Part shown: piece by piece, positions 1 through 13,921 of the stretch
Position numbering within the stretch: the stretch's first letter is position 1
Layout of the letters: each line of letters starts with the position of its first letter
Assembly: GCF_040939455.1 (NCBI RefSeq)
Contig: NC_134117.1
Location: 60,906,501-60,970,500, forward strand
DNA from: Microcebus murinus
Lineage: Eukaryota; Chordata; Mammalia; Primates; Cheirogaleidae
DNA length: 64,000 nucleotides
Direction of reading: 5' to 3'
Position numbers and translations under genes: made by a program
Notes under the pieces: model-generated
What the model was told of the DNA's origin: nothing
Databases searched by the model: none
Seen by the model: the letters and a program-made list of their open reading frames with translations, nothing else

Positions 1-317
<317 letters not shown>

Positions 318-380
318 CCAACAAAAAAGAGAAAAATTTGCTAGGTATGATGGCTAATTTTTTAATTTGTATATGTTTAC

Positions 381-644
381 AAACAGGGTCTCGCTCTGTT
401 GCCCAGGCTGGAGTGCAGTGGCCTGATCATAGCTCATTGTAACTTTGAATTCCTGGGCCCAAGTCATCCTATTGCCTCAGCCTCCTGAGGAGCTGGCAGC
501 AGCTAATTTTTTTTTTTTTTTTTTAATAGTGATGAGTGTCTTGCTGTTGTTGCCCAGGCTGTTTTTGAACTTGGTCTCAAGTGATTCTCCTGCCTTAACC
601 TCTCAAAGTGCTGGGATTACAGGCACAAGCCACTGCATCCAGCC
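381..644 (-). repeat. Older Alu (AluJ-like)
   Basis: Reads in reverse from 'aaacagggtctcgctctg' to 'gcatccagcc'. The second monomer is shortened and the linker is a 16-base T run. Divergence is higher than in the lemur-type copies. Confidence 0.85.
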
Positions 645-1199
645 ATGAACTTCTAAGTGACTTACCCAAAGTCACATAGCTGCAATGTCCCAGATGTCCT
701 GGTTTCCAATTAAGTGTTCCATGTATCCTACCACACTGCCAAATTATATTTAATAATAATTGCTATTATGTGGACTTATAGATGCTTTTGGCTAATTTTG
801 GGAAACCAGTGTTGTCAGGAGGTTATTAATAGATGACAGGGTACAGACTGATTACTTGTTTACCTTGTATTGCACTTATACTTTCTACTGAGGATAAATG
901 CATTCAGATAATTTATTCAAGTGCTTCCCATATTTGCTTCCTATATTTGGATTGGTATATTACTGTTGCGTTTTTCTGTGTCCAGTTACATTGTCAGGCC
1001 ATGTTAATATTTATGTGTCTTAGAAAAAAGTGGAATTGTGATACATAATATTTTAAGGAAATACATGCAGATTTCCAAGGTGAGTCAGTGATGTAGTTTT
1101 CATTGACTTTATGGGACTTCTCCAGTTGGGTTAAAAACCGAAAGAACAGTTGATAATGTATAAAAACTGTGGTCTAAAAGCATTCTTTTAAAATATTTT
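645..1199. other. Non-repetitive stretch, no gene seen
   Basis: A/T-rich sequence with no frame longer than about 70 codons, no family I recognise and no splice-flanked exon pattern. Presumably 5' flank or intron of USP54. Confidence 0.5.
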
Positions 1200-1339
1200 T
1201 AAGAGACAGGGTCTCACTCTGTAGTCTTTTGCACAGGCTGGAGTGCAGTGCCCTGATCATAGTTCATTGTAACCTCCAATTCTCCCACTTCAGCTTTCCA
1301 AGTAGTTGGGACTATAGGTGCTCATCCCCATGCTTGGCT
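1200..1339 (-). repeat. Partial Alu monomer
   Basis: A single reversed Alu arm ('gagacagggtctcactctg' to 'catgcttggctt'), truncated and divergent. Confidence 0.75.
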
Positions 1340-1386
1340 TTTGTTGTGGTTTTTAATTTGCATTCTTTTTAAAAATTATTTTTACA

Positions 1387-1719
1387 GCCGGGCGCGGTGG
1401 CTCACGCCTGTAATCCTAGCACTCTGGGAGGCTGAGGCGGGCGGATTGCTCGAGGTCAGGAGTTCGAAACCAGCCTGAGCAAGAGCAAGACCCCGTCTCT
1501 ACTATAAATAGAAAGAAATTAATTGGCCAACTAATATATATATAAAATTAGCCGGGCATGGTGGTGCATGCCTGTAGTCCCAGCTACTCGGGAGGCTGAG
1601 GCAGGAGGATTGCTTGAGCCAGGAGTTTGAGGTTGCTGTGAGCTAGGCTGACGCCACGGCACTCACTCTAGCCTGGGCAACAAGCGAGACTCTGTCTCAA
1701 AAAAAAAAAAAAAAAAAAA
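1387..1719 (+). repeat. Alu (lemur type) with 15-bp TSD
   Basis: Full-length copy beginning gccgggcgcggtgg with a 21-base A tail. Flanked by AAAAATTATTTTTAC at 1371-1385 and 1715-1729. The right duplication is also the left flank of the next Alu. Confidence 0.95.
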
Positions 1720-1731
1720 TTATTTTTACTA

Positions 1732-2062
<331 letters not shown>

Positions 2063-2110
2063 TTAGTATTACTTATGAGGTTGAACAGCTTTTTATTTTA
2101 TTTTTCATTT

Positions 2111-2399
2111 ATTTTTTTAGAGACAGTCTCTGTCTTTCACCCAGGCTAGAGTGCAATGGCACGATCAAAGCTCACTGTAACCTTGAACTCTTAGACTCAA
2201 GAGACCCTCCCAAGTAGCTGAGACTACCGGTGTATGCCACCATGCCCAGCTAATTTTTTAATTTTTTGTAGAGATGGGGTCTTATTTGGGGTCAGCCTGG
2301 GGTTGCCCAGGCTGGTCTTGAACTCTTGGCCTCAAGTGTTCCTCCTGCCTCGGCCTCCCAAAGTACTAGGATTATAGGCATGAACTACTGTGCCCGGCC
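2111..2399 (-). repeat. Older Alu
   Basis: Reversed dimeric Alu from 'agagacagtctctg' to 'tgtgcccggccc', AluJ-like. Confidence 0.88.
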
Positions 2400-2514
2400 C
2401 ATGATACAAATATTTGATGAAATAGAAGGCTTGCTATAATTTAGGGGGTCTGTTTGCTGCTGAACCATCAGTAACATGGATCTAATCAGGTCAGAAGTTA
2501 GGAGAGCTAGGTTA

Positions 2515-2915
<401 letters not shown>

Positions 2916-3044
2916 AGGATTGGCATTTTAACAAGATATCCAGGTGATTTGTATGCACCTGAAAGTCTAAGAAACAGTGATCTAATATGCAGTATCTAAA
3001 GGAGTGTGGTAACTTCAAGCCCAAAAAGTCTAATTTAGAAGTTG
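2916..3044. other. Short unclassified stretch
   Basis: Nothing recognisable between the L1 fragment and the next Alu monomer. Confidence 0.4.
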
Positions 3045-3171
3045 GAGCTAGTGCAGTATCTTGTACCTGTAATCCCATCTACCTGAAAGGCTGAGATGGG
3101 AGGATTGTTTGAGCCCCGGAATTCCAGACCAGCTTGGACAACATAGTGAGACTCTGTCTCTTAAAAAAAAA
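3045..3171 (+). repeat. Alu left monomer, old
   Basis: Divergent single arm ('cctgtaatcccatctacc' to 'agactctgtctcttaaaaaaaaa'). Confidence 0.7.
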
Positions 3172-3747
3172 GTTGGGGTAAAGCAACAGAAGTTGAGATG
3201 ATGGGAGCTATAGAAATTTAGGCAGGTACTAACATCATAGTTCTAGATGATTCACTTATTCACTGTAGGACCTGCTCAACAAGCTGGGAATACAAGGAAC
3301 ATCTTGCAGGAGAGAGGGCTGGCAATATCTTGGAGATGTGAGTGGTCACCAGCCAAGAGTTTGTCATTCAGAGCAGGAGTGTTAGCTCCTGCAGGAATCT
3401 AGATTAGCTATGCTCTTCAGTATGAAGGCCACTAGCCATGTGTGGCTATTAAAATTAAACAAAGGTAAAAATTCAGTTCCTCAGTCTTACACACCACATT
3501 AAAATTGTGCAGTAGCCACATCTGGTTATTATATTGGACAACTCAGATATAGAACAATTCCATCAATGCAGAAAATTCTATTGAATAGCACGGGGAGAAA
3601 TAGGCAGAGAGACCAAGACAGGATGTCTCCCTTAAAGGCTGTGTCAACATGGCCAAGTGTAGATGTAGGTAAAGATCTGTGAGTTACTGGTTACACATGT
3701 AACTCCACCTCATTACAGCAATCTGAAGGACATCAAGAGGAGATGAG
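3172..3747. other. Unclassified stretch, no gene seen
   Basis: The part around 3420-3600 ('ccactagccatgtgtggctatt', 'gtagccacatctggttatta') looks like an old MER5-type hAT MITE, but I could not define its ends. No coding signal. Confidence 0.4.
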
Positions 3748-3882
3748 GGCCGGGTGAGGTGGCTCAAGCCTGTAATCCTAGCACTCTGGGAGGCCGAGAT
3801 GGGAGGATGGTTTGAGCTCAGGAGTTTGAGACCATCCTGAGCAAGAGCAAGACTCCATCTCTACTAAAAATAGAAAGAAAAA
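3748..3882 (+). repeat. Alu left monomer with lemur-type sequence
   Basis: Starts ggccgggtgaggtggctc and stops at the middle linker 'ctactaaaaatagaaagaaaaa'. The lemur-type 'cctgagcaagagcaagac' suggests retroposition primed at the linker or loss of the right arm. Confidence 0.8.
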
Positions 3883-4277
3883 GTTCTGGGAGCAGTGAGT
3901 TTCAAAGTGATTTTCCAGATATCTTTAAAAGAAATTCCAGAGCATTGGGAAGAGTAGGAATGGTTGAGTATGCAGTTGGGAAAATAATATGAAGTTAAAT
4001 AATATGAAAATAATATGAAATAATAATAAGAAGAAAATAATATGAAAGGAATATTTAGCTAATAGAAAAGCAATATTGTTCCTGGTAGAAATAATACTGG
4101 AAATGAATTCTAATGTCCAGGTTAATGTGGAGCCAGTCACAAATTTTATCATATCTTCACTAAAGTTTTAAATTTTATCAATATTAAAAATATAGAGACA
4201 TTTTTGATGTTTAATAAGAATTAGTGGAAAAGTAGAATTTACTTTGAGGTTTTTAATCTTTTCCTCCCGGAGAGTAC

Positions 4278-4516
4278 ATCTATAGCAGTGGTCCTCAAAC
4301 TTTTTAAACAGGGGGCCAGTTCACTGTCCCTCAGACCGTTGGAGGACCATTGGACATTGCGGCACACATTCCACACATGCGCACTGTGGGCCTGGGATGA
4401 GTCGGCTGCTAAGCAGGACAGGCAGCGGGCAAAAACATCCGGTGGGCCGGATAAATGTCCTCTGCGGGCCACATGTGGCCTGTGGGCCGTAGTTTGAGGA
4501 TAGGCCTGATCTATAG
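4278..4516. mobile_element. hAT-like MITE with perfect 8-bp TSD
   Basis: Element body 4286-4508 (223 bp). The left terminus is cagtggtcctcaaacttttt. The right terminus, read in reverse, is caggcctatcctcaaactacg, which shares the core TCCTCAAACT. Perfect 8-base duplications ATCTATAG sit at 4278-4285 and 4509-4516, the length made by hAT transposases. The interior is GC-rich ('ggtgggccgg', 'gtggcctgtgggccgtag') and carries no transposase, so it is a non-autonomous copy. The small frames on both strands are by-products. I cannot assign a named subfamily without a library. Confidence 0.85.
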
Positions 4517-5699
4517 AAAAGGCGATTCAAATTCTATTATATTTATGTTAGGTTTGGGAACAGTTCCACATAGTAAATTGGTGAATAATTTCTTGTTTTC
4601 TTTTATGTCTTATATCAGACACACACATAAATATTTATATATTCAGGAGATATGATTGTGGTATATACAAAAATGTTTTTAGTTCTGTATTACTCTTACT
4701 AGAATTTTTCTCATTTCTTTCAGTTTGGCAATATAAATATTCTCTGTAGACAAGTGGCTTTTAAGGAAAGCTATTACATCCATTACTTAGCTTTTTACAA
4801 ATAGGAAATCTGGCCCTCTCATTGCTGCTATGAGGCTAATTAGCTTTTCCAAAGCCCATGTTTCAGTACTTTGGCACTTTGTGGTAGGAGTACCTTCCTG
4901 TATCAGGTTGAAAGCAAGAAACATCCTACAAAGCACATTTTTTCAAATAGCATTTGAGTTTTTAAATGAAAATAGAAGCTGAAGGTGAGACTGTATTGGA
5001 CTCTTGCAAAATATATTTTTGTCAGTCTTATGACCTGTGTATAGGTTCATATTTTTCTAAGATGTGAAAGATAGGTTTCTAATATGAAGCTGTCAGAAGT
5101 CAGTGGCTTATTTACAATTCTTGGAAGAAAAATATTTTCTCCTGAGAAGTTTCTGAAGAAACATCTTTAGATAATGAAGTAGTTTCAAAATTCATTCACT
5201 GTGGAAACTTATTTGTGTGCTATTATCTTATTTCTGACCTGGGCTCAGCTTTTATTTCTCTGTGCAGATCCATTTCCTTTGGTGGTACAGCCTGTCTTGG
5301 ATGGTGACCCCAGTCAGAGCTGTATAGTGCCAAAAGGTGATCCTCTTTTGCCATTTATTTCAGCCCCTTATTTATCTTTACTTGCAGTCATTGAAAACCA
5401 GAAGGGTATTTATGAACAACAGAGAATTCCATGTTTTCCTTCAGTATAGGAGGAGCCCCAGAGAGAGGTAATATCATTTTTGTCTTTTGTTGTTGTTGTT
5501 GTTGTTTTTCCATTCTTTTTTTTTTTTCTTGAAGTTCATTAGGATATATTTTAGTCTTGGGTTTTCATCTTCCTGGGACCCACCAGGTCTAAGGGAAAAG
5601 TCAAGCTTATTTCACAGACTTGAAATAAGAGACTTTGTATTATAATTACAATATTAAGCTATAGACCCCTCAGTGTTTGAGAGTATTTACTGACATCTA
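4517..5699. other. Non-repetitive stretch, no gene seen
   Basis: A/T-rich unique-looking sequence with a (TTG)n run near 5489-5508. The longest open frame (5201-5449, 82 codons) has no recognisable domain and no flanking splice pair that convinces me. Confidence 0.5.
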
Positions 5700-6425
5700 G
5701 AACACATATTTCTAGGGTCCATGCCTTTTTATATAAATTTTAGAATGAGGTTTTATATGTTTACTTTAGAAAGCCTTGCTGCAATTTTGATAGGCATTGC
5801 ATTAAACCTACCGATCATTTTGGGAGAGAACTGACATTTTTTATTATGTGAATCTTCTAAACTATGAACAAGTCTATTTAGGTTTTCAGCTTATCAGCAT
5901 TTTGTAATTTTCACCATACAGACCCTGTACATGTTTTGATAAGTGTGATACCTGAGTATTTAATTTTCTCTGGGGTCACTATAAATGATAATATATTTTT
6001 AATTTCACTTTCTTCATTGTTAGTATATAGAAATATGATTGATTTTTGTGTTTTGGTCTTGTATCCTGTGACGTTGTTGTTACTTCCAGGAGCTTTTTTA
6101 TAAATTCTTTGGAATTTTTTGACATAGATAATTATGTCATTCACAAATAAGATGGTTTTATTTCTTCTTTTTCAATCTGTATGCCTTTTATTTTTCTTTT
6201 TTGCCCTACTGCAGTGTCTAGAACTTCCAATACTATGTTGAATAAGAGTGGTGAGGGTGGACATCCTTGCTTTGTTTCCAGTCTTAGGGGGAAAGCATTT
6301 AGTATTTCACCATTAAGTGTGATGTTAGCTGTAGATTTTTTTTTTTTTATATCATGTTATTCTGTTTTTTTTTTTTTTAGCTGTAGATGTTTTATTAGAT
6401 ACTCTTTATCAAGTTGTAACCACAT
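5700..6425 (-). repeat. L1 ORF2 region (antisense), decayed
   Basis: The + strand reads antisense L1 ('gattgatttttgtgttttggtcttgtatcctg' around 6035-6070 and 'ctatgttgaataagagtggtgagggtggacatccttg' around 6230-6270, cited by position). Stops and indels throughout. No intact reverse transcriptase. Confidence 0.8.
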
Positions 6426-6429
6426 ACTT

Positions 6430-6740
6430 CTAAAAAGTCAGCTGAAATAGTATTTCTTCTGCAGTGCTCTTTCAGATTACCCCAAGCAGAGTTAGTATTT
6501 ACCCTCCATGTTTCAACAGCATTCTGCTTACACTATCATTGACACGTTGATTTGTGTTCATTCGTCCTTCTCGTCCCTTTCCTAGACACACATACCTTCT
6601 AGGCTATGAGAACAGAGGCAGTTTTATTCATTTTTTATCAATAGCTTATTACAGTGTACCTGGCACATTGAATTTCTTGATTGAATGAAGGAATGAGTGA
6701 ATGAATGAACCAACAAGTGAATGAGAGACTCTCTCTCATG
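6430..6740 (+). repeat. L2 3' end, old
   Basis: Pattern of the mammalian L2 tail: 'ggctatgagaacagaggcag', 'acctggcacattgaattt', then 'ttgaatgaaggaatgagtgaatg'. Confidence 0.6.
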
Positions 6741-6761
6741 GGACTTAAGATAGTTTTAGTG

Positions 6762-7093
<332 letters not shown>

Positions 7094-7105
7094 AGTTTTA
7101 GTGAT

Positions 7106-7310
7106 AAGAGTGTGGGTTTTGAAGCCAATCGCAGCCCTTTCCATTTAGTACTACTCTGGGAAGTTGGGCAAATTGTTAAATATTTCTGAACCTCAGTTCC
7201 CTTATGTGTGAAATTAGGATAATAATAACAACCTGCCTGAATAAATTAAGTGAAGTAATAGATGTCAGTTCTTAGCACAGTAGCTATCATGTAATAGGCA
7301 CACAGATTTT
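7106..7310 (+). repeat. MIR
   Basis: Contains the MIR core order: 'gggaagttgggcaaattg', 'cctcagttcccttatgtgtg', 'aggataataataacaacctgcctg', 'cacagtagctatcatgtaat'. Confidence 0.7.
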
Positions 7311-7504
7311 AGTTTTCTCTTTTCCCTTCATTGAACTGTTTTAAGTGTTAAGAGATAAGTGATTATAAAATTACTTTGTAAACTGTGTACAGTTATTTCA
7401 AATATTTGTTCGTGTTTGTGTTAAAAACAGTCAAACTAATTTTGATTATATTGGTTTAAGGGGGGAAAACAGGGAAATGATAAAGTGGAAAGTTTGAATA
7501 ACTT

Positions 7505-7585
7505 GTTAGCAATACCATGTGCCAGGAACTCTGCTTAATGCTTTACATGCAGTAATCCATTTAATCCTTGCATCTCAATGAAGCA
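7505..7585 (-). repeat. MIR fragment
   Basis: 'ccatgtgccaggaactctgcttaatgctttacatgc' (7515-7550) is the reverse of the MIR 3' half. Confidence 0.5.
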
Positions 7586-8084
7586 CCTTTCTTCCTCTGA
7601 AGGATTATTTCTTAGTATTTTAATTATAGTTTTATTTCTACCCTTTCTGAATAAGCCTCAGGAATGGGGTTAATAAAAATTTAATGCAGACTTCAAATTT
7701 TGTGTAGAATATGACAGATAATTAACAACTATTTTTTTTCCAAGCTACTGTCCTTAGTATTTGGGGACTATGTTCTTTCTTTAGGCTAAGTCTTTTTTTT
7801 ATCAAACCCTAGTGGTAGTATTTACTTTCTACCTCCAGTCTCTAGAAGTACATTAGCTGCCCCAAATATATTAGGTTCTTTGAGTATATGAAACTGATCA
7901 GTTAAGAGTAATGATTTGTTGCCTGTGATACAGTAGTTTTTTCTAACAAATATCACCAATAAAGCTTGAATTGATTTTTGATAGAGGAGAAAAGCAGCAG
8001 ACTGTTTGCATTTTAATTTAGAGTGTTTCTTATTATCTTATATTGATCAGGCTAAGACCTGTATTTTTTGTTATTGTTGTTTTT
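7586..8084. other. Non-repetitive stretch, no gene seen
   Basis: A/T-rich, no coding or RNA signal recognised. Confidence 0.45.
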
Positions 8085-8540
8085 TAGAGATGAGAGTCTT
8101 GCTGTGTTGCCCTGGCTGGACTTGAACTCTTTTTTTTTTTTCTTGAGACAGAGTCTCACTTTCTTGTCCAGGCTAGAGTGAGTGCCATGGCGTCAGCCTG
8201 GCTCACAGCAACCTCAATCTCCTGGGCTCACGGGATCCTACTCCCTCAGCCTCCTGAGTAGCTGGGACTACAGGCATGTGCCACCATGCCTGGCTAATTT
8301 TTTGTATATATCTATTTTTAGTTGGTAAGTTAATTTCTTTCTATTTTGATAGAGACGGGGTCTCGCTCAGGCTGGTTTCAAACTCCTGTCCTCTAGCGAT
8401 CCGTCTGCCTTGGCCTCCCAGAGTGCTAGGATTACAGGCCTGAGCCACTGTGTCCCTTGGACTCAGGTGAACTTTCCACCTCAGCCTCCTGTGTAGCTGG
8501 GAATACAGGCATGTACCCATGTGCCTGGCTTTCTATTTTA
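8085..8540 (-). repeat. Old Alu split by a younger Alu
   Basis: Flanking halves of an old reversed Alu ('gagatgagagtcttgctgtg' and 'ctcagcctcctgtgtagctggg') surround a lemur-type Alu at 8130-8457 that has its own T run. This gives their relative age. Confidence 0.75.
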
Positions 8541-8544
8541 ATTA

Positions 8545-9976
<1,432 letters not shown>

Positions 9977-10339
9977 TAGAAGTTCTGTTTTTTAAAAAAA
10001 TTATTACATATTATTTAAGGCATTTAAAAAGAAAAATAGAAGAAGCATCCTTGTAACCACCATCTAGAACATTACTAAATTAGTTGGCCCTTGGGTTTTG
10101 CCTTATTGATCACAAGTCTCTTACCATTCCTCAAAGGTAACCACTAATGAATTTGATGTTTCTCTGACTAGTTTATACTCCTTAGACAGCCTGGTAGTGT
10201 TTTAGTAGGTAATCATGGCCAAAGTAAAAATAGTGCAGAGGTCCTCTGGAGAAGGCTAAGGTAGAACAGATTCTTTCTTTTTTTGTGGTGTTGTTCAGAG
10301 CCCAGTTCAGTGCCCTGTCAGAGTACATAAAAAGTGCAC
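9977..10339. other. Unclassified stretch
   Basis: Sequence such as 'gaagcatccttgtaaccaccatctag' may be old L1 or L2. No gene signal. Confidence 0.4.
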
Positions 10340-10350
10340 AGAAATACTTG

Positions 10351-10429
10351 TTTTTATTTATTTATTTATTTTTTATTTCGGCATATTATGGGGGTACAAA
10401 TGTTAAGGTTTCAAAAACCTTCCCCCCCT
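10351..10429 (-). repeat. 79-bp L1 3' end with 11-bp TSD
   Basis: Starts with (TTTA)n and then reads tttcggcatattatgggggt and 'acaaatgttaagg', the reverse of a lemur-type L1 3' terminus. AGAAATACTTG is duplicated at 10340-10350 and 10430-10440. This is an extreme 5' truncation. Confidence 0.8.
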
Positions 10430-10431
10430 AG

Positions 10432-10759
<328 letters not shown>

Positions 10760-10773
10760 GCTCATGTATTTTT

Positions 10774-11069
10774 TTTTCTTGAGACAGAGTCTCGCTCTGT
10801 TGCCTGGGCTAGAGTGCCGTGGTGTCAGCCTTCCGTCTCAGCCTCCTGAGTAGCTGGGACTACAGGCATGTGGTGCCATGCCCGGCTAATTTTTTCTATA
10901 TATTTTTAGTTGTCCAGCTAATTTCTTTCTAATTTTTTTTTTTTTTTTTTTAGTAGAGATGGGGTCTCGCTCTTGCTCAGGCTGGTCTTGAATTCCTGAG
11001 CTCAAACAATCTGCCCTCCTCAGCCTCCCAGAATGTCAGGATTACAGGCGTGAGCCACCACGCCCAGCC
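10774..11069 (-). repeat. Alu, second of two at one target
   Basis: Reversed copy lacking a central part of its right arm, with a T run inside its middle linker. Followed by the third target copy CATGTACTTTT at 11072-11082. Confidence 0.92.
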
Positions 11070-11082
11070 CTCATGTACTTTT

Positions 11083-11513
11083 GATTGAAGATATTTAGTA
11101 CCATTGTTATATTATTTTGAAGTGAAATGAAGTCTACATATCTTTGGGTTAGGATTATTGTGTGCTTTATCAATAAATAGACAGCTATGGCAAAGTAAAT
11201 GTTTTCTTGGTGGTAGTATAACTGAGAGGTAAACCTGAATTTGGAATAGTTAGCCTTAACTGCATGTAGCACATTTAGCTACCTTGGCTAATTCAGACAT
11301 GTAGACAGGGCAAATGGAATAGAGAGATGTTGAGGCACTGCATTCGGTTCAGGAAAATGGGTTGTAAGTTATGAAAGAAGGGGTGATTCTGGTAAGGTCT
11401 GACTGTGGGCAAGGGACTATTGATAAAAACAGTGCCATGTTTCCAGGGTAGTGGTGAAGGACCTGTCCTCCATTATAGCTGAAAATGAAGTCCTTCTGTA
11501 TCGAGGCCATAAT
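11083..11513. other. Non-repetitive stretch, no gene seen
   Basis: No family recognised and no credible frame. Confidence 0.5.
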
Positions 11514-11552
11514 AGCAGCAGCAGCAGCAGCTGCTGCTGCTGCTGCTGCTGC
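11514..11552. repeat. Inverted CAG/CTG microsatellite
   Basis: An (AGC)n run switches at 11530/11531 to (CTG)n, giving a perfect 34-bp palindrome (11514-11547) that could fold into a hairpin on either strand. The minus-strand frame through it reads as an Ala run, but nothing else supports coding. Confidence 0.95.
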
Positions 11553-12129
11553 CACTGACGTCTGAATTCGGTGGCCATGTGAAGTGTCTAGAGCAGGAAA
11601 TGATTCCATGGCACTAGGCATATATAAGGAAGGACTTGTTTTGGCTCTGGCTAAGTGGTTGTACAGGTTGTGGGTGTCACTTTAAACATACAAGGATCTG
11701 CTTGCTGTAGGAGGAGCAGCTTCTTGAGGATCAGGTGCGTGTCTGAAGGGATGAGCTCATCCTTCTAACCAGACCTGCCCTAGACGCTGACTGAATGTTT
11801 TCCTAATTGCAAGTCCTGCAGCTGGGAGAAGCAGGAAATGATTGAAGCTTCGTGCACTTTGTGAGTAGCAAGGAAAAAAAAACATTTTGGGGAGTTTTTT
11901 GAAACATGTGGCTCTAAATATCAGGTTGAAGGTCACACTCACACACTCTCTTAGTCTCTAAGCTGAGGATTGCAGTAAAGTATATAGTAGATTGAGGAAA
12001 GCTTTGGTGGTTCTAACTTTATGCTAGTGCTTCTATTTGAGCTGAGTTTTCATGACTTAATAAATTTGTTTTCTATATTGATTTAATTGCTTTCGAAAAT
12101 AAGAATCCTTTGGCTCTTTTTTCTTTCTT
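11553..12129. other. Non-repetitive stretch, no gene seen
   Basis: Unique-looking sequence with no splice-flanked frame that I recognise. Confidence 0.45.
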
Positions 12130-12539
12130 TTTTTTTTTTTTGAGACAGAGTCTCACTCTGTTGCACAGGCTAGAGTAAGTGCTGTGGCGTCAGCCTAGCT
12201 CCCAGCCATCTCAAACTCCTGGACTCAAGCAATCCTACTGCCTCAGCCTCCTGAGTAGCTGGGACTACAGGCATGTCCACCATGCCTGGCTAATTTTATA
12301 TATATATATTTATATATTTTATATATAATATTATATATATATATTTTATATATATAATTATATATATATTTATATATATATATATTTTTTTAGTTGTCCA
12401 GCTAATTTCTTTCAATTATTTAGTAGAGACTGAGTCTCACTCTTGCTCAGGCTGGTCTCGAACTCCCGAGCTCATACAATTCACTTGCCTCGGCCTCCCA
12501 GAGTGCTAGGATTACTGGTGTGAGCCAGGTCTCCTGGCC
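12130..12539 (-). repeat. Alu with expanded (TA)n linker
   Basis: Reversed Alu whose central linker has grown into about 95 bases of TA-rich sequence (12297-12393). Confidence 0.92.
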
Positions 12540-12568
12540 CTCATTTTTCATTTTCAAGGATCTTGATC

Positions 12569-12750
12569 TTTTTTTTTTTTCGTTCAATGATAGTTTATTG
12601 GTCCGTAGCATTAACATCTTAATTACCAAGGTAAATTCACATACACAACTGCAGGTAAAAACATGTAAAATAATATAAAAATAATTTGAAGGCTACTTTT
12701 ATATATTTACTGAATTAAGTAGTGTAATAAATACTATAATAAGCAATACT
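12569..12750 (-). pseudogene. Retroposed 3'-UTR fragment, source unknown
   Basis: On the minus strand this reads as A/T-rich 3'-UTR-like sequence. It carries AATAAA (complement at 12594-12599) about 14 bases before a 12-base A run (complement 12569-12580). That layout is what a reverse-transcribed polyadenylated mRNA end leaves. I do not recognise the parent gene, and the upstream limit is unclear because an old Alu abuts it. Confidence 0.5.
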
Positions 12751-12752
12751 GC

Positions 12753-12997
12753 TAGAGTGCAGTATCATAGCTCATTGCAACCTCAAACTCCTGGGCTTAA
12801 GCGATCTTCCTGCCTCAGCCTCCTGAGTAGCTGAGACTATAGGCATATACCAGGATGCCTGGCTAATTTTTTCTATTTTTAGTAGAGATGGGTCTCACTC
12901 TTGCTCAGGCTGGACTTCAACTCCTGACCTCAAGTGATCCTCCTGCCTCAGCCTCCCAGAGTGCTAGGATTATAGATGTAAGCCACCGTGCTGGGCC
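12753..12997 (-). repeat. Alu, 3' truncated
   Basis: Reversed copy without its T run, starting 'gctagagtgcagtatcatag'. Confidence 0.85.
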
Positions 12998-13111
12998 ATG
13001 ATACAAATATTGAACCTAGGCACCATAATGTACAATGATTATAATTAATTTTTTGTATAACTTTTTATTATCCTATGATGTAGTAACTTTCTTGCTTTTT
13101 TTCATTTGTCT

Positions 13112-13175
13112 AGTTTTAAAACTTTCTTTTTCTTTTTTAGACTACCGACACAAAAGCCAAAGTTTTAAAACTTTC
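13112..13175 (-). repeat. 34-bp tailed insert with perfect 15-bp TSD
   Basis: AGTTTTAAAACTTTC at 13112-13126 and 13161-13175 encloses 34 bases: tttttcttttttag followed by actaccgacacaaaagccaa. Read on the minus strand, this is about 20 bases of an unidentified RNA 3' end plus an A-rich tail, as LINE-driven insertion would leave. Confidence 0.75.
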
Positions 13176-13466
13176 AATCACTAAATCATTCCTAGAATCC
13201 TAGCTAGAACCATTAAACTCTGCTCCATTCATGTAAAACCAGTAGACAACCTGCCAGTCCTTTTTTTTTCCTTTGAGACTTCCCTTGTATAATCTTCTTC
13301 ATCCTGCTTTAATATGGGTTGGTTGTTACTTAGGCCTGCTTTGCAGCTGTTACCCTGGGAATTCTGTTTCCTGAATTATATGTAATCTTTCTTGGTTTAT
13401 TTCCTCATTTTGATGAAGCACATCTTCCAGAAGCCTTTTGAGAGCTAAACGTTTATGAGAGTTAAC
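13176..13466. other. Unclassified stretch
   Basis: No gene or repeat recognised. Confidence 0.4.
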
Positions 13467-13798
13467 ATTTTTTTTTTTTTGAGACAGAGTCTCGCTTTGT
13501 TGCACAGGCTAGAGTGAGTGCCACAGCATCAGCCTAGCTCACAGCAACCTCAAACTCCTGGGCTCAAGCAATCCTCCTTCCTCAGCCTCCTGAGTAGCTG
13601 GGACTACAGGCATGCACCATCATGCCCGGCTAATTTTTTTCTATATATATTAGTTAGCCAATTAATTTCTTTCTATTTATAGTAGAGACGGGGTCTCGCT
13701 CTTGCTCAGGCTGGTTTCGAACTCCTGACCTTGAGCAATCCACCCACCTCGGCCTCCCAGAGTGCTAGGATTACAGGCGTGAGCGGCCGCTCCTGGCC
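13467..13798 (-). repeat. Alu (lemur type) with 16-bp TSD
   Basis: Reversed full-length copy flanked by GAGAGTTAACATTTTT on both sides. One CG-rich base change near its 5' end gives 'gagcggccgctcc'. Confidence 0.95.
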
Positions 13799-13921
13799 GA
13801 GAGTTAACATTTTTGAAACCTTGTATATATGAAAATATTTTCATTTTATCCTCAAATAATACTTGGGAATAGAATTCTATGTTGGAAATAATTTTCTTTT
13901 ATAATTTTAAAACGCATTGCT

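Noticed and set aside
4239..4530. Four overlapping frames on both strands near 4.3 kb
   Set aside because: All lie in the GC-rich hAT MITE. No transposase motif.
11349..11621. 90-codon minus-strand frame with a poly-Ala run
   Set aside because: The Ala run is only the CAG/CTG microsatellite. The rest has no domain or splice support.
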